Below the pieces are notes generated by a model. It was not told the origin of the DNA. It did not search any database and was given only the letters and a program-made list of their open reading frames with translations. A program made the position numbers and the translations under genes. From JBHIKY01 sp042139015 (lineage in GTDB: Bacteria; Bacillota; Bacilli; Bacillales; Marinococcaceae), in contig NZ_JBHIKY010000020.1 of NCBI RefSeq assembly GCF_042139015.1, positions 1 through 64,000 of the forward strand: a stretch of 64,000 bases of DNA, in the 5' to 3' direction. This document shows, piece by piece, positions 1 to 9,256 of this stretch. The number at the start of each line of letters is the position of its first letter. The stretch's first letter is position 1.

Positions 1-22
1 ACCCCAAAACATCTGAAATTTT

Positions 23-65
23 AGGACCCTTTTATTCCAATAGAGGAATAAAAGGGTCCTTTTTT
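23..65 (+). terminator. Rho-independent terminator
   Basis: A 16-bp perfect inverted repeat (arms 23-38 and 45-60, six-base loop) is followed directly by a run of T. It would end a plus-strand transcript entering from the left of the window. The convergent gene at 219-842 also ends toward it, but the T run is only on the plus side. Confidence 0.85.
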
Positions 66-218
66 GAACTTCCGTTTTTGTTGGAGATAAAATGCAGGTT
101 TTTCAGCAGCCTCGCTGCTCTTCCCACTGGAGTCTTCGGACTTGTCCCCTGCTATCTTCTATTTAAGATACTACTTATTCTATAAAAAGTGGCTTTTGCT
201 ACAGCCCCTTAATTTCAT

Positions 219-842
219 TTATGAAACTGGAATACCGAGCTTCTGGGTACGAAATCGAGTGATTGGTTTATGAAATACCTGAATTAGCGGTCCGATTCCA
301 AAAGCAATGATCACCGTTCCAATACCAATAGGACCGTTTATAAAGAACACGATGATCAAGACAGAAACCTCAATCATCGTTTTAGACATCGATAGACTTT
401 TTCCTGTTCTTTTATGCACCGCCACCATTAGATTATCAATCGGATTGCGGCCAAAATTCGATTGTAAATAACACGAAACTCCTATTCCGATCAGGGTAAT
501 GCCTGTAAGCAGGACAAGTGTCTGTACAGCAGCTGCGCCAGGATCCCACTTCGTAAATGCCACCAGCAGCCAGAAATCTATCAGCCCTCCGATAATCACA
601 ATTGTAACCACCGCAAGTACGTCCGGCTTCTGCTTCATAAGCCAGCCATTTATCAAAATCAGAGCAGCCCCCACGATGAAGATCCACGAGCCGACAGTCA
701 GGCCAATCGTATCTGATAAGGCTACATAAAAAGCATCCCACGGACCAGCTCCCAGATCAGCAACTATAATAAGACTTATGCCAAGCGATAAAATGGCCAG
801 CCCTATCGTATAAAATAAACCTATGAATATACGATTTCTCAT
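219..842 (-). CDS. YczE/YitT-like integral membrane protein
   Basis: A 207-residue, very hydrophobic protein with about five membrane segments. The N-terminal stretch with LGAGPWDAFYVALSD and the later NFGRNPIDNLMVAVHKRTG are typical of the YczE/YyaS family of Bacillus. The biochemical role of the family is not settled; in B. amyloliquefaciens YczE is needed for bacillomycin D production. No peptide-synthase genes lie nearby. It is separated by 115 bases from the sugar operon to its right and is probably a separate unit. Confidence 0.75.
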   Translation of the reverse strand: MRNRIFIGLFYTIGLAILSLGISLIIVADLGAGPWDAFYVALSDTIGLTVGSWIFIVGAALILINGWLMKQKPDVLAVVTIVIIGGLIDFWLLVAFTKWDPGAAAVQTLVLLTGITLIGIGVSCYLQSNFGRNPIDNLMVAVHKRTGKSLSMSKTMIEVSVLIIVFFINGPIGIGTVIIAFGIGPLIQVFHKPITRFRTQKLGIPVS

Positions 843-957
843 GATGGCGCCTTCTTCCTCAAACTGAAAATATCACTTTTTTCATATTACCAACATTCGG
901 AAGTAAGGTAAAGATAAGTTTTCCACCACTCTATTTTTTAAGTGAAATCCCAATCAG

Positions 958-1887
958 CTAAGCTTCCAATAAATCGAGCCATGCTGTTTCCTCTTTAGAA
1001 AGAGTAATTTCTGCTCCTTCACCGCAGGACTCCATTTCTTCTTTATTTTTCGGACCTATGATGGCTGCCGTCGGGAATCGCTGATTCAGCACGTAGGCCA
1101 GGGCAATTTGAATGCGGGAAACGCCTTTTTGAGCGGCCAGTTCTCCAGCACGGTCGTAGCGCTCCCAGTTGTCATCGTTGTAAAAAACGCGGACTAAGTC
1201 TTGATTTTCAAAATTATCTCTCGAAAAGAGACCTGTGAAAAACCCCCGCGCCTGAGAGGACCATGAAAATAGCGGAAGCCCGGAGTTTTCATGCCAGGCA
1301 ATGGTGGATTGATCTGCGCTGATGCATCCCTTCCAATAAGGCTCCTGAGCTTTAGCGAGACTTAAATTGGGGCTTGAAAATTCAATCCCTTGGAGTCCGT
1401 GCGCAGCAGCATAACTGTTGGCTTCCTCGATACGTGCTGTTGTCCAGTTTGAAACCCCGATAGAAGTAATTAATCCGGCATCGACATGGCTGTTCAGCCA
1501 CTCAAGTATCTGTCCGACAGGGAGCGATGGATCGTCACGGTGCAGCGCATACAGCTCCACGCTGTCTGATTTTAATCGATCCAGGCTCCGTTTCAGTTGT
1601 TCTTCAATGTCGGATTCATTAATAGTAGGACCGTTTTCGTTCGGATGACCGCCCTTCGTTAATATGTTTAATCTGCCGCGGTTGCCTTGATCTAACCAGT
1701 TACCAATCGCTATTTCACTTTCTCCGCCGCTGTAGATAAAAGCCGTATCTACCGTGTTCCCGCCAACAGAAGCATAGTTTTCAAGCATACTGTCCACTAC
1801 TTCCTGGCGCGCCGGATGAAAATAATCAGAACCCATAATTAATGATGTCACTGGTTTAGCGAGACTTTTCAATGAAATCTCCTGCAT
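958..1887 (-). CDS. Aldo/keto reductase
   Basis: A 309-residue cytosolic NAD(P)H-dependent aldo/keto reductase with the usual TIM-barrel length. The catalytic tetrad is visible: Asp and Tyr in NTVDTAFIYSGGESEIAIG, Lys in ILTKGGHP and His in ALHRDDPS. The C-terminal part carries the cofactor-binding segment (AAIIGPKNKEE). It starts two bases after the stop of the upstream oxidoreductase gene, with GGAGG ten bases before the ATG, so it is the last gene of the beta-galactosidase operon. A role in reducing or oxidising a sugar released by that operon is inference; the substrate cannot be read from the sequence. Confidence 0.85.
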   Translation of the reverse strand: MQEISLKSLAKPVTSLIMGSDYFHPARQEVVDSMLENYASVGGNTVDTAFIYSGGESEIAIGNWLDQGNRGRLNILTKGGHPNENGPTINESDIEEQLKRSLDRLKSDSVELYALHRDDPSLPVGQILEWLNSHVDAGLITSIGVSNWTTARIEEANSYAAAHGLQGIEFSSPNLSLAKAQEPYWKGCISADQSTIAWHENSGLPLFSWSSQARGFFTGLFSRDNFENQDLVRVFYNDDNWERYDRAGELAAQKGVSRIQIALAYVLNQRFPTAAIIGPKNKEEMESCGEGAEITLSKEETAWLDLLEA

Positions 1888-1889
1888 AT

Positions 1890-2888
1890 CTATACTACCT
1901 CCACTCTAGTTTTACTGCGTGCAGAAGCCAGGCAGGCATCAACGACCTTCATATTCAAAACTGCATCTGTTCCATCGTACGGGAGGTTTTCGCCCTTTTC
2001 CGCTGCCCGTGCGATAGTATCTGCCTGCAGAGCGTAATGATTTACATTTCCAATTTCTCTTACCGACTTTTCACTTCCGCGGTACATGGTATAAAGTTGA
2101 TCAAACCCAGTAAATGCATCCTCTATGACAATCCGGCCATCTGTACCTACTATCTCCAGTTCGTTTCTGCCGGCAGCCCACATACCACAATCAAACGTTA
2201 GAAACTTCCCATCGGCAAATTCCAGCAGCCCCGCTGCCACCATGTCGACATTATCATGCTTTTCGGAAAAATAGGCATGCATCGTCGCTGCCTTAGGTTC
2301 TTCATCCAGAATCATCCGCGCGGCACTGACAGGATAAACACCAATGTCATAAAGTCCGCCGCCGCCCTGATCCTGTTTTGCTCGGAAGCTGGAAGTTTTC
2401 CCGGCGCTGTTAAAGGTGAACGAGCCACGCAGACCGCGGATCACACCAATGTCTCCCTCTTTTATACGCTGCTTAATTTCTGTATAGCGCGGCTGATAGC
2501 GGTACATAAAAGCTTCTGAAAGCAGGACCTCCTGCTCTTCGCATACCATTTTCATTTCCTCTGCTTCTGCAGCCGTTAATGCGATTGGTTTTTCGCAAAG
2601 AATGTGTTTGCCTGCACGGGCTGCCTTTATAACCCATTCCTTGTGCAGGTGATTCGGAAGCGGGATGTAAACAGCATCAATCTGTTCATCGGCCAGCAGT
2701 TCTTCATAACTTCCATAAGCTGAAGCAATGGAAAACTTCTCTGCCACTTCTTCTGCCGTTTCAAGCGATCGACTCGCTATCGCCTGCAGCACTCCTGTAT
2801 GTGATTCTTGAATCCCAGGTATCATGGCTCTTTGGGCAATAGCAGCTGTACTCATGATTCCCCAGCGCAGTTTCTTCTCCATATTCAT
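1890..2888 (-). CDS. Gfo/Idh/MocA family sugar oxidoreductase
   Basis: A 332-residue NAD(P)-dependent dehydrogenase of the glucose-fructose oxidoreductase / inositol dehydrogenase family. The N-terminal Rossmann fold starts at LRWGIMSTAAIAQRAMIPG; the family motif EKP is present in HILCEKPIALTAAEAEE, and the C-terminal alpha/beta domain contains GGGLYDIGVYPVSAAR, which places the usual substrate-side Asp and Tyr region. It lies 18 bases after the GH42 gene and is probably co-transcribed with it. It likely oxidises a sugar or sugar derivative made available by the transporter and galactosidase; the exact substrate is unknown. Confidence 0.85.
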   Translation of the reverse strand: MNMEKKLRWGIMSTAAIAQRAMIPGIQESHTGVLQAIASRSLETAEEVAEKFSIASAYGSYEELLADEQIDAVYIPLPNHLHKEWVIKAARAGKHILCEKPIALTAAEAEEMKMVCEEQEVLLSEAFMYRYQPRYTEIKQRIKEGDIGVIRGLRGSFTFNSAGKTSSFRAKQDQGGGGLYDIGVYPVSAARMILDEEPKAATMHAYFSEKHDNVDMVAAGLLEFADGKFLTFDCGMWAAGRNELEIVGTDGRIVIEDAFTGFDQLYTMYRGSEKSVREIGNVNHYALQADTIARAAEKGENLPYDGTDAVLNMKVVDACLASARSKTRVEVV

Positions 2889-2906
2889 CGTACCCTCTCC
2901 TTCATT

Positions 2907-4895
2907 TTATCTTTGAATAATACGAACGTCTCGTGCCGCAATGGTTATAGTTTCACCATCCACCTCGGCGCTGACTTCCTGATTATTGTGATTAAGCAGG
3001 AATAAATATTTCCGGCCATCCTTCTGACGCTCAGCAGCTTCTACACCTTCCGGAGCACTGGCGAGCGGCATAATTCCATTTTCCTTACAAACCTGCATCA
3101 GAAAGTCCTGCATAAACTTTTTATCCGGACTGGACGCGACATAATATGCTTTTCCTTTTCCATATTGATTTTCAGTCAAAGCAGGCATGCCCTCGTAGAA
3201 ATCGTCCCCATAAACTGCCAATACTTGTGCAGTTTCTGCATGAATCAGATCACAGAGTATACTGCACTCATAGCTTCCGCTTACTCTGCCCCAGGCATGC
3301 TCCATCACGAGTTCATTTGTCATGTCTGGCATTAGCGCATCTATTTCTTCGGACCAAATGCCCAGCAGACTACGAAGTTCACCTGGGTATCCACCGGTAA
3401 CGACGAGGTCATGCTCATCGACGATTCCGCTGAAATACGTAGTGATGAACGTGCCGCCCATTTCCGTAAACTTTTTAAGTTTATCGGCATAATTACCTTT
3501 AATCATGTAGAGCACTGGGGCAATGACAATGTCGTATCCAGTCAGATCCTGATCGACGCCGATCATATCTGCCTGAATGTTATGATGAAATAGTGCCTCG
3601 TAGTATTTGTGAACCTCGGCAACGTAATCAAGGGCGGCACTCGGTCCGCTTGAAAGCTCAACCGCCCAACGATTTTCCCAATCATAAACGATCGCTACTC
3701 TTGCATTGGAGCGTGCATCGATAAGTTCTCCGGACATACTTTCCAGTTCTTTCCCAAGCTCCGCCGTCTCGCGAAATACACGTGTATGCTCATGCCCGCA
3801 ATGCTCGATAACGGCTCCGTGGTATTTTTCACAGGCACCTATGGAACGGCGCAGCTGGAAAAACAGCACCGTGTCTGCACCTCTGGCAATGGCCTGGTAG
3901 CTCCACAGCCTCATCACACCCGGCCGTTTTAGTGAATTATAGGGCTGCCAATTCTGCTGGCTTGGTGTCTGTTCCATCAGCATAAAAGGCTCACCCTGCT
4001 TCAGTCCGCGCATGAGGTCATGTACCATCGCTGTATAGCTTACGGGCGTGTCATATGAAGGATAATTGTCCCATGAAACGACATCCATGTGTTTCGCCCA
4101 GGTAAAATAATCAAGCTCGCGATACGTTCCCATAAGATTCGTTGTAACGGGAATATCCGGTGTTTGTTCTTTTATGGCATTGTATTCAAGCTTATAGCAG
4201 TCCAGCAGGCTGTCAGACATAAAGCGCCGGTAATCAAGAGAGATACCTTGAAAATTGGTCTGCATATCTCCCCATTCCTCTGAGAGACCACTCGGAAGCA
4301 CAATCTCCTCCCATTCATAAAAGGTATGCCCCCAAAAGCGGGTATTCCATTTTTCGTTCACGTTTTCAATGGTCTGGTATTTATCCTTCAGCCAGTTCCG
4401 AAAGGCGCTTTCGCAGTGATCGCAGTAGCAGTATCCGCCATATTCATTCGATACATGCCAGATCAGCACGGCCGGATGATCTTTGTAGTGCTCGGCAAGC
4501 TTTTGTGCCATTAAAGTCGAATACTTCCGATAGGTTGGACTGTTTGGGCATGAGTTGTGACGTCCGCCGAATTTTCTTTTTCTTCCGTGAAAATCGGTAC
4601 GCAGCACATCTGGATATTTTTTTGCCATCCAGGCTGGGTGCGCCCCAGTACTTGTTGCCAGGCAAGTGTAAATGCCGTTATTGTAAAGACGCTCAATTGT
4701 TTCATCGAGAGGTGTAAAATCATACGTCGACTCATCAGGCTGGTGCAGGGCCCAGGAAAACACATTAAGTGTGGCCACATCAATGCCTGCCAGCTTGAAC
4801 ATTCGTACGTCCTCTTCCCAGATCTTTTCATCCATCCACTGTTCTGGATTATAATCGCCGCCGTACCATATTTTTGGTAATTTTTCGTTGATCAT
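2907..4895 (-). CDS. Beta-galactosidase, glycoside hydrolase family 42
   Basis: A 662-residue GH42 enzyme of normal length without a signal peptide, so it acts in the cytoplasm on imported galactosides. The acid/base Glu151 lies in IWHVSNEYGG and the nucleophile Glu309 in FMLMEQTPSQQNW. Cys116, Cys156, Cys158 and Cys161 match the zinc-binding cysteine cluster found in several GH42 enzymes. The order is catalytic barrel, trimerisation domain (about 390-590) and a short beta domain ending in AARDVRIIQR. It follows the ABC permease genes by about 100 bases and precedes two oxidoreductases, which suggests hydrolysis of short beta-galactosides delivered by the importer. Confidence 0.93.
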   Translation of the reverse strand: MINEKLPKIWYGGDYNPEQWMDEKIWEEDVRMFKLAGIDVATLNVFSWALHQPDESTYDFTPLDETIERLYNNGIYTCLATSTGAHPAWMAKKYPDVLRTDFHGRKRKFGGRHNSCPNSPTYRKYSTLMAQKLAEHYKDHPAVLIWHVSNEYGGYCYCDHCESAFRNWLKDKYQTIENVNEKWNTRFWGHTFYEWEEIVLPSGLSEEWGDMQTNFQGISLDYRRFMSDSLLDCYKLEYNAIKEQTPDIPVTTNLMGTYRELDYFTWAKHMDVVSWDNYPSYDTPVSYTAMVHDLMRGLKQGEPFMLMEQTPSQQNWQPYNSLKRPGVMRLWSYQAIARGADTVLFFQLRRSIGACEKYHGAVIEHCGHEHTRVFRETAELGKELESMSGELIDARSNARVAIVYDWENRWAVELSSGPSAALDYVAEVHKYYEALFHHNIQADMIGVDQDLTGYDIVIAPVLYMIKGNYADKLKKFTEMGGTFITTYFSGIVDEHDLVVTGGYPGELRSLLGIWSEEIDALMPDMTNELVMEHAWGRVSGSYECSILCDLIHAETAQVLAVYGDDFYEGMPALTENQYGKGKAYYVASSPDKKFMQDFLMQVCKENGIMPLASAPEGVEAAERQKDGRKYLFLLNHNNQEVSAEVDGETITIAARDVRIIQR

Positions 4896-4914
4896 TGCGA
4901 TCCCTCCCAGTCTG

Positions 4915-4928
4915 CATATAATTATATG
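4915..4928. promoter_or_regulatory. 14-bp perfect palindrome upstream of the GH42 gene
   Basis: CATATAATTATATG lies 19 bases before the GH42 start codon, in the gap after the ABC permease genes. Its core ATATAATTATAT is nearly the same as the core of the dyad at 8311-8326 in the divergent promoter region of this operon (ATATGATTATAT). A shared operator is possible, but AT-rich palindromes arise easily by chance. Confidence 0.3.
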
Positions 4929-4999
4929 TCTATTATACTGTTGATCTAATCCATTGTTATATAATTTTCAGGCATAACTATATAAGAATATTTCATCTA

Positions 5000-5830
5000 T
5001 TACTCCTTAACAGCGCCTTCTGCAACACCAGCCATAAATTGTTTACTGAAAATAATGAACAAAATAATCAGCGGCAGCGTTGCCATAAGCGTTCCTGCCA
5101 TAATGAGTGCGTAATCTGTATCGTACACACCGTTCAGCTGAGCCAGCATTACCTGAAGTGTATAGCGGTTCGGATTATTTATCGTGACAAGCGGCCAGAG
5201 GTAATCGTTCCAGATAGTAATGAACGTAAAAATCCCCAAAAAGGTTAATGCTGGTTTCAGCGTAGGCAGTGCGACATTCCAATAAAGCCTGAACGTATTA
5301 CAGCCATCCAGGCGACCGGCTTCTATCAGTTCATCCGGAACCGATTCCTGGCAGAACTGCCTGATCCAAAAGATCCCAAACGCACTGGCAAGACTCGGTA
5401 CGATTAGAGCCTGGTACGTATCGACCCAGCCAAAGGCAGCGATCAATAAAAACGATGGAACAAAGCTCATTTGAGCGGGAATCATCATTGTAAGAAGCAG
5501 TGCGACAAACAGAAAATTTTTCCCCGGAAAATTAAACTTCGCAAAGGTAAAGCCGGCGAGCGAACAAAAGAAGAGCACTCCGAGCACTGTCACTGTGGAA
5601 ACGAACAACGTGTTAAAAAAAGCCTGGTAAAAATTTATCGTCGAGAGCACATTTTGTACGTTGTTCCAAAGTTCTCCACCGAATATCAGCTTGGGAGGAA
5701 AACGCAGTATGTCACTCGTAGTATTAGAAGCCATCACCACCAGCCAATAAAACGGGAAAATGGAAATTAGTACTCCAATTAACAGAAGTCCATGTGTAAA
5801 CAGTTTGCTGTACCATTTTTCGGAACCCAT
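5000..5830 (-). CDS. Carbohydrate ABC transporter permease, MalG/LacG type
   Basis: A 276-residue inner-membrane permease with six predicted membrane segments, the standard size for the MalG side of CUT1 importers. The cytoplasmic EAA loop that contacts the ATPase is visible as IEAGRLDGCNTFRLYWNVAL. It starts 12 bases after the partner permease. No ATP-binding subunit is encoded in the operon, so a shared MsmX-type ATPase encoded elsewhere is expected, as is usual for Bacillus CUT1 systems. Together with the neighbouring lipoprotein it probably imports a galactoside for the GH42 enzyme. Confidence 0.9.
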   Translation of the reverse strand: MGSEKWYSKLFTHGLLLIGVLISIFPFYWLVVMASNTTSDILRFPPKLIFGGELWNNVQNVLSTINFYQAFFNTLFVSTVTVLGVLFFCSLAGFTFAKFNFPGKNFLFVALLLTMMIPAQMSFVPSFLLIAAFGWVDTYQALIVPSLASAFGIFWIRQFCQESVPDELIEAGRLDGCNTFRLYWNVALPTLKPALTFLGIFTFITIWNDYLWPLVTINNPNRYTLQVMLAQLNGVYDTDYALIMAGTLMATLPLIILFIIFSKQFMAGVAEGAVKE

Positions 5831-5842
5831 ACTTCTCCCTCC

Positions 5843-6775
5843 TTACGCTTTTTGAACGATCTTCCAGTTTATTATGGAAAATATTCCGATAATAATAAAC
5901 ATGACCCAGGAAACAGCAGAGGCGTACCCAAATTGATTTTGTATAAAGCCTTCGTTATACATATATAAAGTCATCGTCATCCCGGCACCACCAACACCAC
6001 CGGAATTGCCGAGCAGAACCTGTGGCTCGGTAAAAATCTGCATGGATCCAATGGTCGTCATGATCACCGTAAATAAAATAATAGGACGCAGCAGCGGTAT
6101 AGTAATACGAAAGAAAATTTGAAATTTATTTGCTCCGTCAATAATCGCCGCTTCATACAATGTCTTTGGAATGCTTTGCAGACCCGCCAGATAAATAATT
6201 GCATTATAGCCTGCAAATCGCCAGACGACCATGGAGGCAATGACGACTTTTGTTAAGAAACCAGAATTCAGCCACTCAATATTTTCAACTCCAAAAAAGG
6301 AAAGAAAATAATTAAGAAGTCCGTACTGATTGCTGAAGATTGTTTCAAAAATGATTGCCACTGCAACGATGGACGTAACGTTTGTAATAAAAAACATGGT
6401 TCGATAGGCGCCTCTGAATTTCAAGGTGGGAAGATTGAGCATAAACGCAATGACCAGCGCGATAAACAGCATCGGCACACTTGACAGAAACCAGATAGCA
6501 AAGGTATTGCCGACTGCCTGCCAAAAAGCGGACTCCGTCAATAAAAATTGAAACTGCGAAAGTCCGATAAATTCCATTTCTCCAAGCCCTGACCAGCTGT
6601 GAAATGCTAGATAAAAAGAAAACAATATCGGAAACAGCCCAAAAATGAAAAATAGAATAAAGAATGGTGAAATAAACAAGTAAAGTACGCGGTTTTTCCA
6701 AATTTGCGACCATAGGGAAGGACCGTTCACTGCCGTTTTTTGATTACTGCGTATTGACGGCGCCTGCTCACTCAT
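5843..6775 (-). CDS. Carbohydrate ABC transporter permease, MalF/LacF type
   Basis: A 310-residue membrane permease with six main membrane segments starting near residue 32. The EAA loop reads YEAAIIDGANKFQIFFRITI. Its start overlaps the end of the solute-binding protein gene by eight bases, which indicates translational coupling. It forms the heterodimeric channel with the product of 5000-5830. Confidence 0.9.
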   Translation of the reverse strand: MSEQAPSIRSNQKTAVNGPSLWSQIWKNRVLYLFISPFFILFFIFGLFPILFSFYLAFHSWSGLGEMEFIGLSQFQFLLTESAFWQAVGNTFAIWFLSSVPMLFIALVIAFMLNLPTLKFRGAYRTMFFITNVTSIVAVAIIFETIFSNQYGLLNYFLSFFGVENIEWLNSGFLTKVVIASMVVWRFAGYNAIIYLAGLQSIPKTLYEAAIIDGANKFQIFFRITIPLLRPIILFTVIMTTIGSMQIFTEPQVLLGNSGGVGGAGMTMTLYMYNEGFIQNQFGYASAVSWVMFIIIGIFSIINWKIVQKA

Positions 6776-8057
6776 TTTCTTTCTCTCCTTCCTCAGTCGT
6801 GCGTCTGCTTAATTCGCGATCCGCCTGTTTTTGAAGGTCCTTCCACGCTTTTTCCGGATCTTTTCCGCCACGTTCCACTAACGCTATTTCATCATAAAAC
6901 TTCGATCGAAATGCATGATAATGTTCACCGTAATACGTTGTCGGGACATTTTGTGCTGCTTCTGAAAAAGTATCGGTAACAACCTGGCCCCCGTAGAACT
7001 CATCCGGCTCAGCCAGCTCGTCCTCTTCAAGCGTCTCTACCGCCGATGGAAAAAGATCTACGCCTAAGTAATGCTTCAGCTGGTTATCAGGTGAAACGAG
7101 CCACTTTGTTACTTCCACCGCTTTGTCTTTATGCTCAGATGAATTGAGCACCCCTAGAAATGACCCTCCATTGTTGCCATCACCGCCAGGCGCTCTTGCG
7201 ACACGCCAGTCTCCAGCCGTATCCGGTGCAGAATCCTGTAAAATATTAGTCTCCCATACTGCACCTATAAAGGAGGCAACATCTCCCTCATTAAGCGCCG
7301 CGTTCCGCTCCTGGCCATCTACTACGCGTGCTGCCAGTCCGGCTTCATTTATTTCTGAAACAACATCCCATGCTTCTCTCGCCGTGCCCCCATCGCCAAT
7401 ATACTCCCCATCCTCAGTAAATAGCTTTTCCGGCTGCTGTTCCATGTATTGGTTAAAGACGCGTTCAACGGTATCAAACATTTTTACACCGATTTCCTCC
7501 TCCATCTGCTCAGCGGCTGCAATGTAATCATCCCACGTCTGCAGCTCCTCCGTTACCTCTTCCGGATCACTTGGAAGTCCTGCTTCCTCAAATAGATCTG
7601 CCCTGTAATAAAGCACCGTCGGTCCCGTATCAATCGGTAATGCGATAAGAGCTTCAGTGTCAGGGTCTACGACTGCATTCCATTTCCAATCCAAGTATTC
7701 GTCCCGAATCTCCTCTGCTCCGTAATCCATAAAATTAACAAAGCGGTCCTGATACGACAAATATTCAAAGGCCCAGTCATTCATCGCAATAATGTCCGGA
7801 CCTGTGCCGGCAATCAGAGAAGTATGAACCTTGTTCTTATATTCGTCTCCACCTATCTTCTGCGCCTCAATCTCCACATCCGGAAATTCTTCTTCAATTT
7901 CTTGTACGACGTTATCATCGAGACTGCGGCTCCAATACCAGAGTGTTAATTTTGTTTTTTCCTGTGCCCCGGAGGATTCCGGCTCCTGGCACCCTGCTGC
8001 AATGATGGCACACAGCACGATTACTAGACTTAACAAATATCTGCTTTTCTTCATCAA
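6768..8057 (-). CDS. Extracellular sugar-binding lipoprotein of ABC importer
   Basis: A 429-residue substrate-binding protein. It has a short charged N-terminus, a hydrophobic stretch and the lipobox AIIAAGC with acylated Cys23, followed by an acidic linker. The mature part begins KTKLTLWYWSRSLDDNVVQE, typical of cluster 1 sugar-binding proteins, and contains the family region GTGPDIIAMNDWAFEYL. It is the first gene of the sugar operon and captures the substrate outside the membrane for the two downstream permeases. The many Glu and Asp residues in the mature protein are common in extracellular proteins of salt-tolerant bacilli. Confidence 0.9.
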   Translation of the reverse strand: MMKKSRYLLSLVIVLCAIIAAGCQEPESSGAQEKTKLTLWYWSRSLDDNVVQEIEEEFPDVEIEAQKIGGDEYKNKVHTSLIAGTGPDIIAMNDWAFEYLSYQDRFVNFMDYGAEEIRDEYLDWKWNAVVDPDTEALIALPIDTGPTVLYYRADLFEEAGLPSDPEEVTEELQTWDDYIAAAEQMEEEIGVKMFDTVERVFNQYMEQQPEKLFTEDGEYIGDGGTAREAWDVVSEINEAGLAARVVDGQERNAALNEGDVASFIGAVWETNILQDSAPDTAGDWRVARAPGGDGNNGGSFLGVLNSSEHKDKAVEVTKWLVSPDNQLKHYLGVDLFPSAVETLEEDELAEPDEFYGGQVVTDTFSEAAQNVPTTYYGEHYHAFRSKFYDEIALVERGGKDPEKAWKDLQKQADRELSRRTTEEGEKENE

Positions 8058-8073
8058 AACGCCTCCTTAGTTA

Positions 8074-8087
8074 TGACAGCGCTTTCA
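8074..8087. promoter_or_regulatory. cre site (CcpA catabolite repression)
   Basis: TGACAGCGCTTTCA fits the consensus TGWNANCGNTNWCA at every fixed position on both strands. It sits 17 bases upstream of the start codon of the sugar-binding lipoprotein gene, where bound CcpA would block transcription. It predicts glucose repression of the whole galactoside operon. Confidence 0.75.
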
Positions 8088-8310
8088 TAATGTTCTGAAA
8101 ATACATCCTGTAGTTTAGTTCAAAGGAGAAAGGATTTTTTGTGGAAAATGAAAGAACTGTGACACGGGGTATATTCTACTCAGCGAAATATAGGACTTAA
8201 TGCGGCGATCGAAATGATTAAATAAGCATGGTTTTTACATATCCGGACAAATCCACAACGAAACTCATGAGTTGATAATCATGTATCGGTCATATTGATT
8301 TCCCCCTATA

Positions 8311-8326
8311 AGATATGATTATATCT
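8311..8326. promoter_or_regulatory. Inverted repeat in the divergent AraC/ABC intergenic region
   Basis: AGATATGATTATATCT is a perfect 6-4-6 dyad about 80 bases upstream of the AraC-type gene, followed by a direct repeat of TTATATCT. The gap 8058-8408 between the divergent units otherwise holds the cre site at 8074 and AT-rich sequence with no other gene. It is a candidate operator for the AraC-type regulator. Confidence 0.35.
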
Positions 8327-8408
8327 GTATTATATCTACGCTGATTGTCCGGAGAAATATAAAAATTAGGCAAAGGATATAAGAATATTGCAAAAAGGAA
8401 GTGCCTCC

Positions 8409-9236
8409 ATGACGCATAAACGCTATGTGCTCAGCCCATTAAATGACCAGCATCTGCCGGTTTATGTCGAAACAATTGGCTATTATAGTGATGAGAAAAT
8501 AATAAAGCGGCCATTTGGCTATCCATTTTTTCACTGGATCCAGACCATCAATGGGGAAGGGGTTTTTGAAACCGAGGGGAAAACAATTCCTATGCCGCCC
8601 CACAGCGGAATTCTGTTATTTCCCGATATCGCCCATCAATACAAGTCCGTATCCTCCGTTCCCTGGGAAACAGCTTATGTTACTTTTGGCGGCGCCATTG
8701 TGCCGGAGCTGATGGAATTTTTAAAAATATCGAGATTTTCGTATTTTAAATGGGAAGAAGAGAAACCGCTTTCCACAGCGATTCAAAGCATGCTGAAAAA
8801 AATTCATACGGATACAGATGTTTTTGGTCTGCAGCTCTCCGCAGATCTTTATCAGTTTCTTCTGACACTGCAAAAGTATGGGAATGGAGATAAGCAGAAA
8901 CAAAGAAAGTCGGAGGCAGAGAAGCTTTCTCCGCTCCTGCAGTGGATGGAGCAGCATTACGAGAATCCGGCTGTCGGTCTTAATGACCTGGCAAGGGTGA
9001 TTGACGTGTCAGCAAGACAGCTGAATATATTGTTTCGGGAAACCTTTCATGTGACTCCATACGCTTATTTTCTTCATATCCGCATTCGAAAAGCGAAATA
9101 TTTATTGATTGAAGAACCGGAAACCTCCGTGAAAGATATTGCCAAAAACGTAGGTTTCCGTGATGTAAGCCACTTTGTCGCAACGTTCCGCCGCATCGTC
9201 GGACTCACTCCAGAAAAATACCGGGGGCTGCACTGA
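8409..9236 (+). CDS. AraC family transcriptional activator
   Basis: A 275-residue one-component regulator. The N-terminal half (to about residue 150) is an AraC-type cupin domain (VYVETIGYYSDEKIIKRP, then IQTINGEGVFETEG), which would bind the inducing sugar. The C-terminal 100 residues carry two helix-turn-helix motifs, with DLARVIDVSARQLNILFRET and VKDIAKNVGFRDVSHFVATF, ending in the signature GLTPEKYR. The ATG at 8409 is chosen over an upstream TTG at 8388 because AAGGA lies eight to nine bases before it. It is divergent from the galactoside importer operon and most likely activates it. Confidence 0.88.
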   Translation: MTHKRYVLSPLNDQHLPVYVETIGYYSDEKIIKRPFGYPFFHWIQTINGEGVFETEGKTIPMPPHSGILLFPDIAHQYKSVSSVPWETAYVTFGGAIVPELMEFLKISRFSYFKWEEEKPLSTAIQSMLKKIHTDTDVFGLQLSADLYQFLLTLQKYGNGDKQKQRKSEAEKLSPLLQWMEQHYENPAVGLNDLARVIDVSARQLNILFRETFHVTPYAYFLHIRIRKAKYLLIEEPETSVKDIAKNVGFRDVSHFVATFRRIVGLTPEKYRGLH

Positions 9237-9256
9237 CCATTCCGGAAGGCAGCCAT

